Shown: piece after piece, positions 39,864 through 49,474 of the stretch
How positions within the stretch are numbered: position 1 is the stretch's first letter
How the letters are laid out: each line of letters starts with the position of its first letter
Origin: Poriferisodalis sp965208485
GTDB lineage: Bacteria; Actinomycetota; Acidimicrobiia; Acidimicrobiales; Poriferisodalaceae
Assembly (NCBI RefSeq): GCF_965208485.1
Contig: NZ_OZ242344.1
Location: 1,736,001-1,800,000, forward strand
Direction: 5' to 3'
DNA: 64,000 nucleotides
Translations under genes and position numbers: made by a program
The notes under the pieces: model-generated
The model's database searches: none
What the model was told of the DNA's origin: nothing
The model's input: the letters and a program-made list of their open reading frames with translations, nothing else

Positions 39864-40874
39864 ATGCCGGTGACCATTGAGCACTACCGGGATCTGGGCG
39901 AGTTCACCTATGGCGCCTGCGACCAGGTGAGCCCGCTCATCCGCCGGGTCATCTGCAAGAACCCGACGCCGTTCACCTATCGGGGCACCGGCACCTACAT
40001 CGTCGGTCGCGGCGAGGTGGCCGTCATCGACGCAGGGCCTCCGCTGGAGAGCCATCTCGACGATGTCATGAGTGCGCTGGAGTCCGGCGAGACCGTCGGC
40101 GCTGCGTTCGTCACCCATACCCACAGCGATCACTCTCCCTTGACTGGCGACCTGGTCGCCAGGACCGGAGCGCTCAGCTACGGCTACGGACCGCATGCGA
40201 GCGTGTGGAAGCTCGATCCCGACGACCGCGTCGACTTCTCCGAGTACATCAGCGCCGAAGAGCAGAAGAAGTACCAGTCCGAGTTCGACGCTCTGCCCCC
40301 CGAGCTGAAGCGCGAGGGCGCCGACACAGACTTCGTCCCGGACGTGGCATTGACGGACGGCGACATCGTCACCGGTGACGGCTGGACGCTCCGCGCCATA
40401 CACACGCCCGGACACTGCTCGAATCACCTCTGCTACGAGCTGATTGAAGAGAACGCTCTCTTCTCGGGCGACCACGTCATGGGCTGGGCGACGAGCGTCG
40501 TCGGACCGCCTGACGGATCGATGCAGGACTACTTGGCCTCGCTGGAAAAGCTGCTCGAATCCGACCACGAGCGGTACTGGCCGACGCACGGCCCGCCGAT
40601 CCCGGAGCCGACGGCCTACGTGCGATCGTTCATCGCCCACCGCAGCGACCGCGAAGCGCAAATCGTCACGCATATGCGTCCCGGTCCGTGCCGCATCGCC
40701 GACTTCGTGCCCAAGATGTACGAGGCCTATGACAAGCGGCTGTGGTATCCCGCAGCGAGCTCGGTGTACGCCCACATGCTGCACCTCGTCGAGACCGGCC
40801 GTGCGCGCGTCGTGGACGGCGACGACGGCGAGCCCAAGCTCACCTCGGTCTACGAGCTGACTGCGGTCGCTTAG
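39864..40874 (+). CDS. MBL-fold metallo-hydrolase (LACTB2-like)
   Basis: This is a 336-residue metallo-beta-lactamase-fold hydrolase. The metal motif is AAFVTHTHSDHSPLTGDLVA (about 77-96, HxHxDH), followed by IHTPGHCSNHLCYEL (about 179-193), FSGDHVMGW and THGPPI. The ATG at 39864 has GGAGGGG 5-11 bases upstream. The arrangement and the C-terminal winged segment resemble LACTB2-type RNases and thioester hydrolases. nucS begins 3 bp downstream, so the two are probably cotranscribed. Substrate not assignable. Confidence 0.88.
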   Translation: MPVTIEHYRDLGEFTYGACDQVSPLIRRVICKNPTPFTYRGTGTYIVGRGEVAVIDAGPPLESHLDDVMSALESGETVGAAFVTHTHSDHSPLTGDLVARTGALSYGYGPHASVWKLDPDDRVDFSEYISAEEQKKYQSEFDALPPELKREGADTDFVPDVALTDGDIVTGDGWTLRAIHTPGHCSNHLCYELIEENALFSGDHVMGWATSVVGPPDGSMQDYLASLEKLLESDHERYWPTHGPPIPEPTAYVRSFIAHRSDREAQIVTHMRPGPCRIADFVPKMYEAYDKRLWYPAASSVYAHMLHLVETGRARVVDGDDGEPKLTSVYELTAVA

Positions 40875-40877
40875 ACA

Positions 40878-41537
40878 GTGCGGCTGGTCATCGCTCGCTG
40901 CACGGTCGACTATTCAGGCCGGCTCGATGCGCACCTGCCCGAGGCTGTACGCCTGATCATGGTGAAGGCCGACGGCTGCGTCGCCATTCATGCCGACGGC
41001 GGCGCCTACAAGCCGCTGAACTGGATGAACGCCCCGAACCGGCTCGTCTGCGAGCCGGACGTGTGGCGCGTGACGAACGAACGGGGCGAGCGCCTCGAGA
41101 TCCAATTGGCAGAGGTGCTCAGCGACACCACACACGCCTTCGGTGCCGACCCGGGCCTCGAGCGGGACGGGGTCGAGGCGCATCTGCAGGAGCTCGTGGC
41201 CGCGCATCCCGAGACGCTGGGCGACCACACCGTGCTGGTGCGCCGCGAGTACCCGACCGACATCGGTCCCGTCGACCTGCTGTGCCGCGACAGCGACGGC
41301 GGCACGCTGGCGGTGGAGATCAAGCGGCGGGGCGAGATCGGCGGGGTCGAGCAGCTCTGCCGCTATCTCGACTACCTGAACCGGGATGCTCGCCTCGCGC
41401 CGGTGAACGGCGTCTTCGCCGCACAAGAGATCAAACCCCAAGCGCGGGTGCTGGCGGCTGATCGAGGCATCCGCTGTGTCGTGCTCGACTACGACGAACT
41501 CCGCGGCATGACCAGCGACGCCCTCAAGTTGTTCTAG
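40878..41537 (+). CDS. nucS: Mismatch-specific endonuclease NucS/EndoMS
   Basis: NucS cleaves both strands at base mismatches and provides mismatch repair in actinobacteria lacking MutS/MutL. The 219-residue product (GTG start) has an N-terminal dimerisation domain (MRLVIARCTVDYSGRLDAHL, GDGSVAIHADGG-like KADGCVAIHADGGAYKPLNW) and a C-terminal RecB-like nuclease: VDLLCRDSDGGTLAVEIKRR (about 131-150; metal-binding Asp and Glu-x-Lys) and QLCRYLDYLNRD. It follows the MBL gene. Published work on mycobacterial NucS reports no repair of insertion-deletion loops, relevant to the many short duplications here. Confidence 0.95.
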   Translation: MRLVIARCTVDYSGRLDAHLPEAVRLIMVKADGCVAIHADGGAYKPLNWMNAPNRLVCEPDVWRVTNERGERLEIQLAEVLSDTTHAFGADPGLERDGVEAHLQELVAAHPETLGDHTVLVRREYPTDIGPVDLLCRDSDGGTLAVEIKRRGEIGGVEQLCRYLDYLNRDARLAPVNGVFAAQEIKPQARVLAADRGIRCVVLDYDELRGMTSDALKLF

Positions 41538-41567
41538 CCCTCCCGCCGCGCGAGGCGGCGCCGACAG

Positions 41568-42449
41568 CTAGGCGTAGATGCACAGTCCGTTGTCGATGAC
41601 TACGCGAGCTTCGTCGGTGTCCTTCTGGGCGATGGTGCGGTAGATCGCTCGGCCCTCGCCGTCGTCCCACACTTGGACGGTCAGCGAATCGCCGGGGAAC
41701 ACCGGCGCCGAGAACCGCGAGTCCATCGAGCGGAAGCGTGACGGGTCGCCCTCGCACAGGGTGTGCAACAGTGCCCGACCGGTGAACCCGTAGGTGCACA
41801 GCCCATGCAGGATCGGCTTGGGAAAGCCTGCGAGCTCGGTGGCGAACCACGGGTCGCTGTGGAGCGGGTTGTAGTCGCCGCTCAGACGGTACGTGAGGGC
41901 CTGATCGGGACGAGTCTGGTAGGTGACCTCGTAGTCGGGGTCACGGTCGGGCGCGCTGACCAGCGAGGCCGTGCTGCCTGCCTCGCCGCCGAATCCGCCG
42001 GAGCCGCGGATCACGACCGAGCTTCGCAGCTCGAACAGCACATCGCCGCTGTCGGAATCGACTGCCGAGGCCTCGGTGTCGATGATTGCGTTGCGGCCCT
42101 CGCCCTTGTCCCACATGCCCGCGATGCGGTCGGTGATCTCCACGCTGCCTTCGGTGGGGATCGGCCGGTGCACGGTGATGCCCTGGCTTCCGTGAAGCAG
42201 CTTGCCCCAGTCGATGTCGCCGGCCTGGGCCATCGCTCCGCCGGCGCCGAAGCCGATCACGACACCCTGGGTCGGGAATGCCCTGTGGGTGATGTTCTTG
42301 GAATTGTGGGTCGTGAACTCCAGCTCGGACCCGAACGGATCCTCGGCGCCGGCGCCGATGCCGACGGCGTAGAGCAGCGAGTCTCGAAATGTCCACGCCC
42401 TGGTGGTCGTCTTGCCGGTCGCTCCGACCGCGTCTGGATTGAGTCCCAT
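41568..42449 (-). CDS. MaoC-family enoyl-CoA hydratase 2
   Basis: This is a 293-residue double-hotdog R-specific enoyl-CoA hydratase, as in the hydratase domain of peroxisomal multifunctional protein 2. The N-terminal half has RDSLLYAVGIGAGAEDP (about 22-38). The C-terminal half has the hydratase motif YRLSGDYNPLHSDPWFATEL (about 187-206, catalytic Asp and His) and PILHGLCTYGFTGRAL. It lies downstream of an SDR of the matching (3R)-hydroxyacyl-CoA dehydrogenase type, 73 bp apart, so the two probably act in sequence on CoA thioesters. Confidence 0.9.
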   Translation of the reverse strand: MGLNPDAVGATGKTTTRAWTFRDSLLYAVGIGAGAEDPFGSELEFTTHNSKNITHRAFPTQGVVIGFGAGGAMAQAGDIDWGKLLHGSQGITVHRPIPTEGSVEITDRIAGMWDKGEGRNAIIDTEASAVDSDSGDVLFELRSSVVIRGSGGFGGEAGSTASLVSAPDRDPDYEVTYQTRPDQALTYRLSGDYNPLHSDPWFATELAGFPKPILHGLCTYGFTGRALLHTLCEGDPSRFRSMDSRFSAPVFPGDSLTVQVWDDGEGRAIYRTIAQKDTDEARVVIDNGLCIYA

Positions 42450-42522
42450 GCCTGTTGTCCTCTCTGATCTGTTCGAGTCTGTTGGAGTCTTGCCGGGTTC
42501 GGAGAGCGCGAGTGCCGACTGC

Positions 42523-43440
42523 TCAGTCGGCCACGCCGCCGTCGGCAGGCTGCCCGTTCATGCCGCTGTTGAGGCGAGCGTCGCGCACCAGCTGCCGGGC
42601 CGCTTCGCCGATGCGGGTGGGGTCGTCGATGGCGTCCACTGTCGGCCCGCGCTCCCAGCCTTCGGCGACGGCGAGCATCCGCCCCGATGCCTCGAAGATC
42701 CGGCCGCTCACTCCGGCCGCGTCTTCCGAGCAGAGCCAAGTGACGATCGGCGCGATGTAGCGCGGGTGCATGAGCGCTTGGTCTTCCTCTGAGGCTTGGC
42801 CCATGCCCAAGTCCTCGGTCATGCGTGTCAGCGCACCCGGTGCCACGGCGTTGACGCGTACGCCGTAACGGCCCAGTTCGCGCGCTGCGATGATCGTGAA
42901 GGCTGCAATGCCCATCTTGGCGGCGCCGTAGTTGGTCTGGCCAGGGTTGCCGTAGATGCCCGAGACCGAGGTGGTGTTGACGATCGAGGCGTCGACCTGC
43001 TCGCCCGCCTTCGACTTCTCCCGCCAGTAGGAACCGGCCCAGCGTGCGGGAGCGAAGGTGCCTTTGAGGTGCACCTTGATCACGGCGTCCCACTCGGCCT
43101 CGGTCATGTTGACGAGCATGCGGTCGCGCAGGATGCCTGCGTTGTTGACGATGCCGTGGAGATCTCCGAAGGTCTCGACGGCCTGGTTCACCAGCCGCTG
43201 AGCGCCCTCCCAATCGGAGACATCGTCGCCGTTGGCAACGGCCTCCCCGCCCATCGCCGCAATCTCCGCGACTACCTCATCAGCGGGTCCGGTGTCGGCG
43301 CCAGTGCCGTCTCGGGCGCCGCCGAGGTCATTGCAGACCACCTTTGCCCCATGGGAGGCGAGCATGAGACAGTGCTCGCGCCCTATGCCCCGGGCACCCC
43401 CGGTCACGATGACGACCCGACCTTCGCACAGCTTGCTCAT
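42523..43440 (-). CDS. Short-chain dehydrogenase (3-hydroxyacyl-CoA dehydrogenase type)
   Basis: This is a 305-residue SDR from the ATG at 43440. It has the NAD-binding TGGARGIGREH (about 13-23), NNAGILRD (about 102-109), the Ser in NTTSVSGIYG, the Y-x-x-x-K of NYGAAKMG (about 165-172) and ARELGRYGVRVNAVAPGALT. The VVCNDLGGARDGTG insert after the second strand is the hallmark of the peroxisomal MFE-2 dehydrogenase group, which pairs with the MaoC hydratase next door. Role in beta-oxidation of fatty or sterol side chains is inferred. Confidence 0.9.
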   Translation of the reverse strand: MSKLCEGRVVIVTGGARGIGREHCLMLASHGAKVVCNDLGGARDGTGADTGPADEVVAEIAAMGGEAVANGDDVSDWEGAQRLVNQAVETFGDLHGIVNNAGILRDRMLVNMTEAEWDAVIKVHLKGTFAPARWAGSYWREKSKAGEQVDASIVNTTSVSGIYGNPGQTNYGAAKMGIAAFTIIAARELGRYGVRVNAVAPGALTRMTEDLGMGQASEEDQALMHPRYIAPIVTWLCSEDAAGVSGRIFEASGRMLAVAEGWERGPTVDAIDDPTRIGEAARQLVRDARLNSGMNGQPADGGVAD

Positions 43441-43684
43441 GGTGTCCTGCGTCCCTTCTTGGCCGCCTGCTGCTGTCCTCTTGCGGCACCGCTGAACCGT
43501 CGCACATGCGGTGACGACGGCTCGGAGTATCGCACAGACACCTGGTCTTCGCAGGTTTCGCTTGCCACACGCGCTGTTGCTTCGCACGCCCGCGCCGACT
43601 CTCGGCTGGTACGGGCTCGCGGCCCGCTCGGACTCAGGACTCAGACCCGCCAACTGACGTTCCAAGCTGACGCTCCGCGGCCTT

Positions 43685-45877
43685 GTGCGACCCGTACGCT
43701 CAACCCTCGTGCAATGGTCGTCGTGGGCGCCCAAGTGGTCGATCATCAGCGCGACGGCGATCTTGGTCTCGGCGATCGCTGCAACCGCCGTCCTCTCCGT
43801 CAGGGACTCAGCAGACGCACCCGCGCCGACGGCCCCGGCAACGACCGACGGACCTGCCCCGACCCAAGTGCCGCCGGTCATTCCGGCCCCTGAAACCGGC
43901 ACGCCCACCGAGGTGAGTCCTGATGCACTGCAGCTCCGCATCGCCAGGCTTGCAGCAGAGTTGGCTGCCACGCCAGTGCTCGTGCGTACTGACGTCGGGG
44001 AATTGCAGCTGACCATCGCCGACCTCGGCATCACGCTCGAGAGCGACGCCACCTACAACGCCGTCAAGGAACGGCGATCCGCGAGCACCGGGTCAGATGC
44101 GGGCTCGGCGGCCGAGCCGTGGTCGGCGCTGTCGGCAGATCCGCAGTTCTCCGAGCGCCGGTTCCGCGTCGAGCGCCCCGTGGCCCGCGCCGTGCTCGCA
44201 GGCGCCACCGAGCTCGGCGTGACGGCCACTCCCCCATCCATCATCGTCGTCGACAACAGCCTGGCGGTCGACTTGGGCCGACCCGGCCAAGTGGTCGACG
44301 CCGACGCAATCGTCGACCAAATCCTCGAGGGCATTGCACGCGCCTACGCCCGAATCGAGATTGCTGCCCGACTGCAGCAGAGCCAGCCGCTGGAAATCAC
44401 GCCCGAACTGCAGCAGGCGGTCGACGAGGCTCACGAGCGATACGGGCGCAATCTCGTCGTGACCTACAAGGACCACTCACACGAGCTCACGCTCGAAGCA
44501 ATCGCCGGCTGGTTGACGCTGGACCCGAATGCGTCGCCTCCGATGATCAGCTTCAGCACCGAAGGCGTCGGCCCGTATTTCGAGGAGGTCTTCTCGGCGC
44601 AATCTGCCGCGGTCACCACCGCGGCCATGACCGTTGTCGACGGTGTGCCGACGGTTGTGGCGAGCGATGGCGCCCAAGCGTGCTGCGCAGATGAGGCCGG
44701 CACCCTGACCGCTGAGGCCTTGCTGTCGGGCGTCGAGGGTCCGATCGCTCTGCCGTCGCGCCCGGCAGTCAGCCGGGAAGAGCAGACCTACCTGGAGTCG
44801 CTCGGGATCGTCGAGCTCGTCGGCGCCTTCACCACCAAGCACGCCTGCTGCCAGTCCCGTGTGACCAACATCCAGCTCTTCGCCGACCTCATGCGGGGCG
44901 TGGTGGTCGAAGGAGGCCAGAGCCTTTCGTTGAATGGGCATGTCGGCAAGCGCACCGAGGAGAAGGGCTTCGTCGAAGGCGGCTTCATCGAGAAAGGCGT
45001 CGTCATAGATGACATCGGGGGCGGGGTCTCGCAATTCGCCACCACGATCTTCAATGCGCTGATTCACGCTGGCATGGACATCGACGAGTACCAGACGCAT
45101 TCGCTGTACCTCAGCCGTTACCCCTACGGACTCGACCCGACCATCTCCTATCCCAAGCCTGATCTCCGATTCACCAACCCGACTCCCTACGGCATCCTGA
45201 TCTGGCCTGCCTACACCGACACGTCCATCACCGTGGAGATCTATTCGACTCGCAATGTCGTGGTGACGATCGGAGAGCCCGAGGAGGAGACGCGGGAGTT
45301 CTGCCGACGTGTCCGCACGGATCGGACGCGGATGTTCTCCGACGGGACCACCGACACGGACACGTTCCATGCTCGCTACCGGCCCGAGGAAGGCCGCAAC
45401 TGCGACGGCACCCGTTCGGTGCCGAGGCGGTGCATCGACCCGCTGCTGGCACCTGATGAGACCGCAGAAGAGGGAGCCGCTGGAGAAGAACAGGCGCGGA
45501 CGGGGCTGTCGGAAGCGACCGAGGACGCGGACGACGGGGTGGTCGAAGACGGCAGCGAGCGTGCCGACGGGTCAATCGTCGAGTGCCCCCCGCTCGAATG
45601 CGTCGAGAAGCCTGGAGAACGCGACTCCGAATTGCCTAGATACCCCGACGATCCGTGCCTCGATGTCGACCTCGAAGCGCTCGCCCAGGACGACGAGTCG
45701 GGCGAAAGCCCTGGGTTCGAGGGTGATGGGCCGGATGGCAACGGCACCGGCGATGCAAGCGATCCGGGCGGCAGCACGCCGGAGGGGGGCACACCCGATG
45801 ACACCGACGACTCGCAGGACGAGCCGTCCGGCGATGAAGTCGGTGCCGACGAGACCACTGAGCCCGCGCGGTCATGA
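43685..45877 (+). CDS. VanW-family envelope protein
   Basis: This 730-residue protein has an N-terminal membrane helix (about 19-38), a Pro/Thr linker, and two copies of a peptidoglycan-binding-like region ahead of VanW (ITLESDATYNAVKERR; LTLEAIAGWLTLDPNA). The VanW domain is at about 380-510 (TKHACCQSRVTNIQLFADLM, GKRTEEKGFVEGGFIEKGVV, GGGVSQFATTIFNALI, LDPTISYPKPDLRFTNPTPYG). The tail after about 570 is long, acidic and low-complexity. It is probably membrane-anchored with an extracellular domain acting on the cell wall. Start GTG at 43685; nearby GTG codons are possible. Confidence 0.85.
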   Translation: MRPVRSTLVQWSSWAPKWSIISATAILVSAIAATAVLSVRDSADAPAPTAPATTDGPAPTQVPPVIPAPETGTPTEVSPDALQLRIARLAAELAATPVLVRTDVGELQLTIADLGITLESDATYNAVKERRSASTGSDAGSAAEPWSALSADPQFSERRFRVERPVARAVLAGATELGVTATPPSIIVVDNSLAVDLGRPGQVVDADAIVDQILEGIARAYARIEIAARLQQSQPLEITPELQQAVDEAHERYGRNLVVTYKDHSHELTLEAIAGWLTLDPNASPPMISFSTEGVGPYFEEVFSAQSAAVTTAAMTVVDGVPTVVASDGAQACCADEAGTLTAEALLSGVEGPIALPSRPAVSREEQTYLESLGIVELVGAFTTKHACCQSRVTNIQLFADLMRGVVVEGGQSLSLNGHVGKRTEEKGFVEGGFIEKGVVIDDIGGGVSQFATTIFNALIHAGMDIDEYQTHSLYLSRYPYGLDPTISYPKPDLRFTNPTPYGILIWPAYTDTSITVEIYSTRNVVVTIGEPEEETREFCRRVRTDRTRMFSDGTTDTDTFHARYRPEEGRNCDGTRSVPRRCIDPLLAPDETAEEGAAGEEQARTGLSEATEDADDGVVEDGSERADGSIVECPPLECVEKPGERDSELPRYPDDPCLDVDLEALAQDDESGESPGFEGDGPDGNGTGDASDPGGSTPEGGTPDDTDDSQDEPSGDEVGADETTEPARS

Positions 45878-45881
45878 GGCG

Positions 45882-47180
45882 ATGACCGCAGTCGACGTTC
45901 TCGTCGTGGGCGCTGGCCCGGCGGGTGCATCCGCAGCCGTGTGGGCTCGACGCGCCGGCCTCGATGTGGTGGTCGCCGACCGGGCGGCGCAGGGACGCGA
46001 CAAGTGCTGCGGGGACGGACTCACCACCCTCGCGCTGCGCGAGCTCGAGTGCTTGGGGCTGCGGCCCGCACTGCTGGACTCATGGATGCAGGTCGAGACC
46101 GCCTGTGTGCGCGCACCGGGGGGTCGCATCATCCGGCTGCCGCTGCCGGGCGGGCGGGGGCAGTTCGCCGCCGTCTGCCGCCGCACCCAGCTGGATTCGG
46201 CACTCGTCGACCTCGCGGTCGCATCAGGTGCTGATGTCCGGCTTGGCACTGCCTTCGCTGGATTCACCGATCCCGGCGACAGCGCGAGCGTCGCATCGAT
46301 CCGCCTCAGCGACGACGATCTCATCACGGCTCGATTCGTCGTCGCCGCCGACGGCGTCTACTCCGCCGTCCGCAAAGCGCTCGGCATCGGTCCTGCGCGT
46401 TACCGGGGGGACTGGCACGCATTCCGCGGCTATCTGCGAGCGAGCGGCGAAGCGGCTCGCCGCATGTGGGTGTGGTTCGAACCGGACCTGCTTCCCGGCT
46501 ACGCTTGGTCGTTCCCTCTCGGGGACGGCCGAGTCAATGTCGGCTTCGGCATTCCCCGCAAGACCGGCCAGCCCCGCAAGACCGGCCAGCGCAGTTCGGC
46601 GAGCGGCACCGGCACCCTCGTCGGCACAGAGGTTGCAGCCGTCTGGGCCGGTCTCACCGAGCGCCCGCACATCGCCGGCGTACTCGGCCCCCACGAACCC
46701 GATGGGACGACACGAGCATGGCCGATCCCGGCGCGCCTCGGCGGGCTGTCGTTGGCACATGGGCGGGTGCTGATCTGCGGTGACGCTGCAGCGGCCGCGG
46801 ACCCGCTGACCGGCGAGGGCATCGGCCAAGCGATCCAGATGGGGCGCATGGCAGCAAGCGCGATTGCGCGTGGCGGCCCCCCGCACAGCGTCGCCGCTCG
46901 CTACGTGGCCGGCGCGCAAGCCGAGTACGCGCTTGACCACCGACTGGCTCGAGGCCTCAGCCGGATCTTGGCCCATGAACGACTCGCCGAGGTCGCGCTG
47001 GGAATGGTCGATGCGACGGGCTGGACCCAGCGGCAATTCGCCCGCTGGATGTTCGAGGACTATCCCCGGGCAGCTGTCGCCACCCCTCGCCGTTGGAATC
47101 GGGGCATGACCAATGCGCGAGGTGCCTACGCGTCCGAAGCGGTTGCAGTTGCGCCCGTGCCCTCACGTTCGCCAAGCTAG
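45882..47180 (+). CDS. FAD-dependent geranylgeranyl reductase-like oxidoreductase
   Basis: This 432-residue flavoprotein has the dinucleotide motif VLVVGAGPAGASAAVWARRAG (about 6-26, too long to quote further), the CCGDGLTTLALREL Cys/Gly segment (about 44-57) typical of geranylgeranyl reductases, a middle VVAADGVYSAVRKALGI block and LICGDAAAAADPLTGEGIGQ (about 300-319). It probably saturates isoprenoid chains of quinones or lipids. A perfect 18-bp tandem duplication encodes PRKTGQPRKTGQ at about residue 225. It starts 4 bp after vanW, overlapping its ribosome site, and lies upstream of coaA. Confidence 0.85.
   Translation: MTAVDVLVVGAGPAGASAAVWARRAGLDVVVADRAAQGRDKCCGDGLTTLALRELECLGLRPALLDSWMQVETACVRAPGGRIIRLPLPGGRGQFAAVCRRTQLDSALVDLAVASGADVRLGTAFAGFTDPGDSASVASIRLSDDDLITARFVVAADGVYSAVRKALGIGPARYRGDWHAFRGYLRASGEAARRMWVWFEPDLLPGYAWSFPLGDGRVNVGFGIPRKTGQPRKTGQRSSASGTGTLVGTEVAAVWAGLTERPHIAGVLGPHEPDGTTRAWPIPARLGGLSLAHGRVLICGDAAAAADPLTGEGIGQAIQMGRMAASAIARGGPPHSVAARYVAGAQAEYALDHRLARGLSRILAHERLAEVALGMVDATGWTQRQFARWMFEDYPRAAVATPRRWNRGMTNARGAYASEAVAVAPVPSRSPS
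46554..46589. repeat. 18-bp in-frame tandem duplication
   Basis: CCCCGCAAGACCGGCCAG occurs twice in perfect tandem (46554-46571 and 46572-46589), encoding PRKTGQ twice in the flavoprotein. Confidence 0.93.
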
Positions 47181-47184
47181 GCGG

Positions 47185-48144
47185 GTGACGGACGCAACTA
47201 CGTTCGACAGCACGTTCGAGCCGGGCATCGACAACCGGCATTGCCGGTTCACCCGCGAGCAATGGGCGAAGCTGCGGGACGCAACCCCGCTCTCGTTGAC
47301 TGAGGCGGAACTCGAGGCGCTCGCCGGACTCGTCGAGCCGGTGACGCTCGACATGGTGCGAGACATCTACCTGCCCCTGTCGCGGCTGCTGAACCTGCGA
47401 GTTGCCGCGAAGCGGCAGCTGCGTGCGACGACCGAGGGCTTCTTCGGCAGGGTGCTCCCGCCGAGGCCGTACCTGATCGGCATCGGCGGGAGCGTCTCCG
47501 CGGGCAAGAGCACGACAGCGCGCATCCTCCAAGCCGTCCTGGCCTCCTGGCCCGATCATCCTGAAGTCGACCTGGTCACCACGGACGGGTTCCTGATGCC
47601 GAACGCTGAGCTGACCCGGCGCGGCATTCTCGGCCGCAAGGGCTTCCCGGAGTCGTACCGGCGCGGCGACTTGCGGGATTTTCTGCGGCGGATCTCGAGC
47701 GGTGAACCCGATGTCGCTGCGCCGGTGTACTCGCACATCATCTACGACGTCACCGACAAGGTTCAGCTCATCAACCACCCGGACATCCTCATCGTCGAGG
47801 GCTTGAACGTGCTGCAGACCGGTCCTCCCTCGAACACGCCCTTCGTGTCGGACTTCTTCGACTTCACGATCTACGTAGACGCCGAAGCCGAAGACCTCGA
47901 GGAGTGGTATGTCGAGCGCTTCCAGCAGCTTCGCAAAACCGTGTTCCGCGAGCGCTCGGCCTACTTCGCCCAGTTCGCGGACCTGCCGCCGTCTGCCGCC
48001 GACGCCGTCGCCCGCACGATCTGGCGCTCGATCAATTTGGTGAACCTGCAAGAGAACATCCTCCCCACACGCGCACGAGCCGATCTGGTGCTTGCCAAGG
48101 GTCACGACCACGTCATCGACCACGTCGAGCTCCGGTACCACTAA
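47185..48144 (+). CDS. coaA: Type I pantothenate kinase
   Basis: CoaA phosphorylates pantothenate, the first step of CoA synthesis. The 319-residue product (GTG start at 47185) has the P-loop GIGGSVSAGKSTTARILQ (about 97-114), the TTDGFLMPNAELTRRGILGR catalytic/substrate block (about 131-150), KGFPESYRR, and VEGLNVLQ. It lies right after the flavoprotein and before the HIT gene. Length and motifs fit the bacterial type I (CoaA) family, and coaD is also in the window. Confidence 0.95.
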   Translation: MTDATTFDSTFEPGIDNRHCRFTREQWAKLRDATPLSLTEAELEALAGLVEPVTLDMVRDIYLPLSRLLNLRVAAKRQLRATTEGFFGRVLPPRPYLIGIGGSVSAGKSTTARILQAVLASWPDHPEVDLVTTDGFLMPNAELTRRGILGRKGFPESYRRGDLRDFLRRISSGEPDVAAPVYSHIIYDVTDKVQLINHPDILIVEGLNVLQTGPPSNTPFVSDFFDFTIYVDAEAEDLEEWYVERFQQLRKTVFRERSAYFAQFADLPPSAADAVARTIWRSINLVNLQENILPTRARADLVLAKGHDHVIDHVELRYH

Positions 48145-48173
48145 CCGCCGACGAGCCGATCTCCCGACGATCG

Positions 48174-48665
48174 ATGGACACCGTGAACCCTCCTGCCCCA
48201 GGCCAGCCCGCCCCCGAGCGCATGCCGGACTGCACGTTCTGCTCGATTGCGGCGGGCGACATTCCGGCGCTGCGCTTCTACGAGGACGACCATGCGGTGG
48301 CGTTCATGGACCGCCTGCCGATGACCGTGGGACATTGCCTGGTCATCCCCCGCCGCCACGTCACCGATGTGTGGGATCTCACCGATGAGGATGCGGCACA
48401 CATCATGCAGGCAGCGCGTCGGGTGGCGGAACTGGTGCGCGAGCGGCTGGCGCCGGCGGGCGTGAACTTGCTCAACAACAACGGCGCCGCTGCAGACCAG
48501 ACGCAGTTTCACTTCCATATCCATGTGATCCCCCGGTACGGGCGGGATCGGCTGCTGCACCCGTGGGAGCGACTGTTTGCCCCGGCCGGCGAGATCGAAT
48601 CCGCGTACCGGAAGCTCAGTGCAGCGGCTCCTGAAGCCCGGGCGACTGCCGCGCCTCCGAGCTAG
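48174..48665 (+). CDS. HIT-family hydrolase
   Basis: This is a 163-residue histidine-triad nucleotide hydrolase from the ATG at 48174. It has the zinc-site start DCTFCSIAAGDIPALRFYED (about 18-37, with C-x2-C), GHCLVIPRRHV and the triad QFHFHIHVIPRY (about 107-118, His-x-His-x-His). HIT proteins act on AMP- or ADP-linked substrates; the exact one cannot be read. It follows coaA by 30 bp, probably in one operon. Confidence 0.92.
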   Translation: MDTVNPPAPGQPAPERMPDCTFCSIAAGDIPALRFYEDDHAVAFMDRLPMTVGHCLVIPRRHVTDVWDLTDEDAAHIMQAARRVAELVRERLAPAGVNLLNNNGAAADQTQFHFHIHVIPRYGRDRLLHPWERLFAPAGEIESAYRKLSAAAPEARATAAPPS

Positions 48666-48676
48666 CGTCGGGTGCC

Positions 48677-49474
48677 ATGAACGACCGCTATGCCCCCTTT
48701 GCTGCGTTGCAAGTCGTAGGTCCCGACGGCGACGGCGTGCTGGAGATCGTCATCGACACGCCGGGCCGGCTGAACTCGGTCGACGCCCCGAAACACCTGG
48801 CGTTGGCCGATGTCTGGCGGGCGGTCGACACCGATCCCGACACCAGGGTGGCGGTGATCCGCGGCGCCAACGGCACCTTCTCCGCCGGCGGCGACCTGGA
48901 CATGATCCAAGAGATCATGGACGACTTCGAGACACGCCAGCGAGCCCTGCGTGAGGCTCGGGACATCGTCTACAACATGATCAACTGCTCCAAGATCATC
49001 GTGTCGGCGATCGAGGGCGTCGCAGTCGGAGCCGGCCTGGCGGCGGCACTCATGGCCGACATCTCGGTCGCCGGACGCAGTGCGCGCATCGTGGACGGTC
49101 ACACCAGGCTGGGCGTCGCCGCGGGCGATCACGCCGCGATCGTGTGGCCGATCCTGTGCGGCATGGCGAAGTCGAAGTACTACCTGCTGACCTGCGACAC
49201 CATCACGGGCGCCGAAGCCGACGAGATGGGCCTGGTCAGCAAGGCGGTCGACGATGACGCTGTGATCGACGAGGCGTTCGCCATAGCTCGCCGGCTGGCC
49301 AAGGGCAGCCAGAGCGCGATCCGCTGGACGAAGCACAGCCTGAACAACTGGATGCGGATGGCCGGGCCGATCTTCGACACCTCCGCCGCTCTCGAAATGC
49401 TGGGCTTCTCAGGCCCCGATGCGCGGGAGGGTCACGCCGCCATCGTCGAGAAGCGCCGCCCGAACTTCACCTGA
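48677..49474 (+). CDS. Enoyl-CoA hydratase/isomerase family protein
   Basis: This is a 265-residue crotonase-fold protein. Oxyanion segments are VAVIRGANGTFSAGGDLDMI (about 57-76) and SAIEGVAVGAGLAAALMADI (about 110-129); the catalytic Glu of the hydratase motif is replaced in the DGHTRLGVAAGDHAAIVWPI region (about 140-160; Asp/His instead of GxPE), so it may be an isomerase or other crotonase. It starts 11 bp after the HIT gene. A 14-bp tandem duplication straddles its stop codon. Confidence 0.88.
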   Translation: MNDRYAPFAALQVVGPDGDGVLEIVIDTPGRLNSVDAPKHLALADVWRAVDTDPDTRVAVIRGANGTFSAGGDLDMIQEIMDDFETRQRALREARDIVYNMINCSKIIVSAIEGVAVGAGLAAALMADISVAGRSARIVDGHTRLGVAAGDHAAIVWPILCGMAKSKYYLLTCDTITGAEADEMGLVSKAVDDDAVIDEAFAIARRLAKGSQSAIRWTKHSLNNWMRMAGPIFDTSAALEMLGFSGPDAREGHAAIVEKRRPNFT

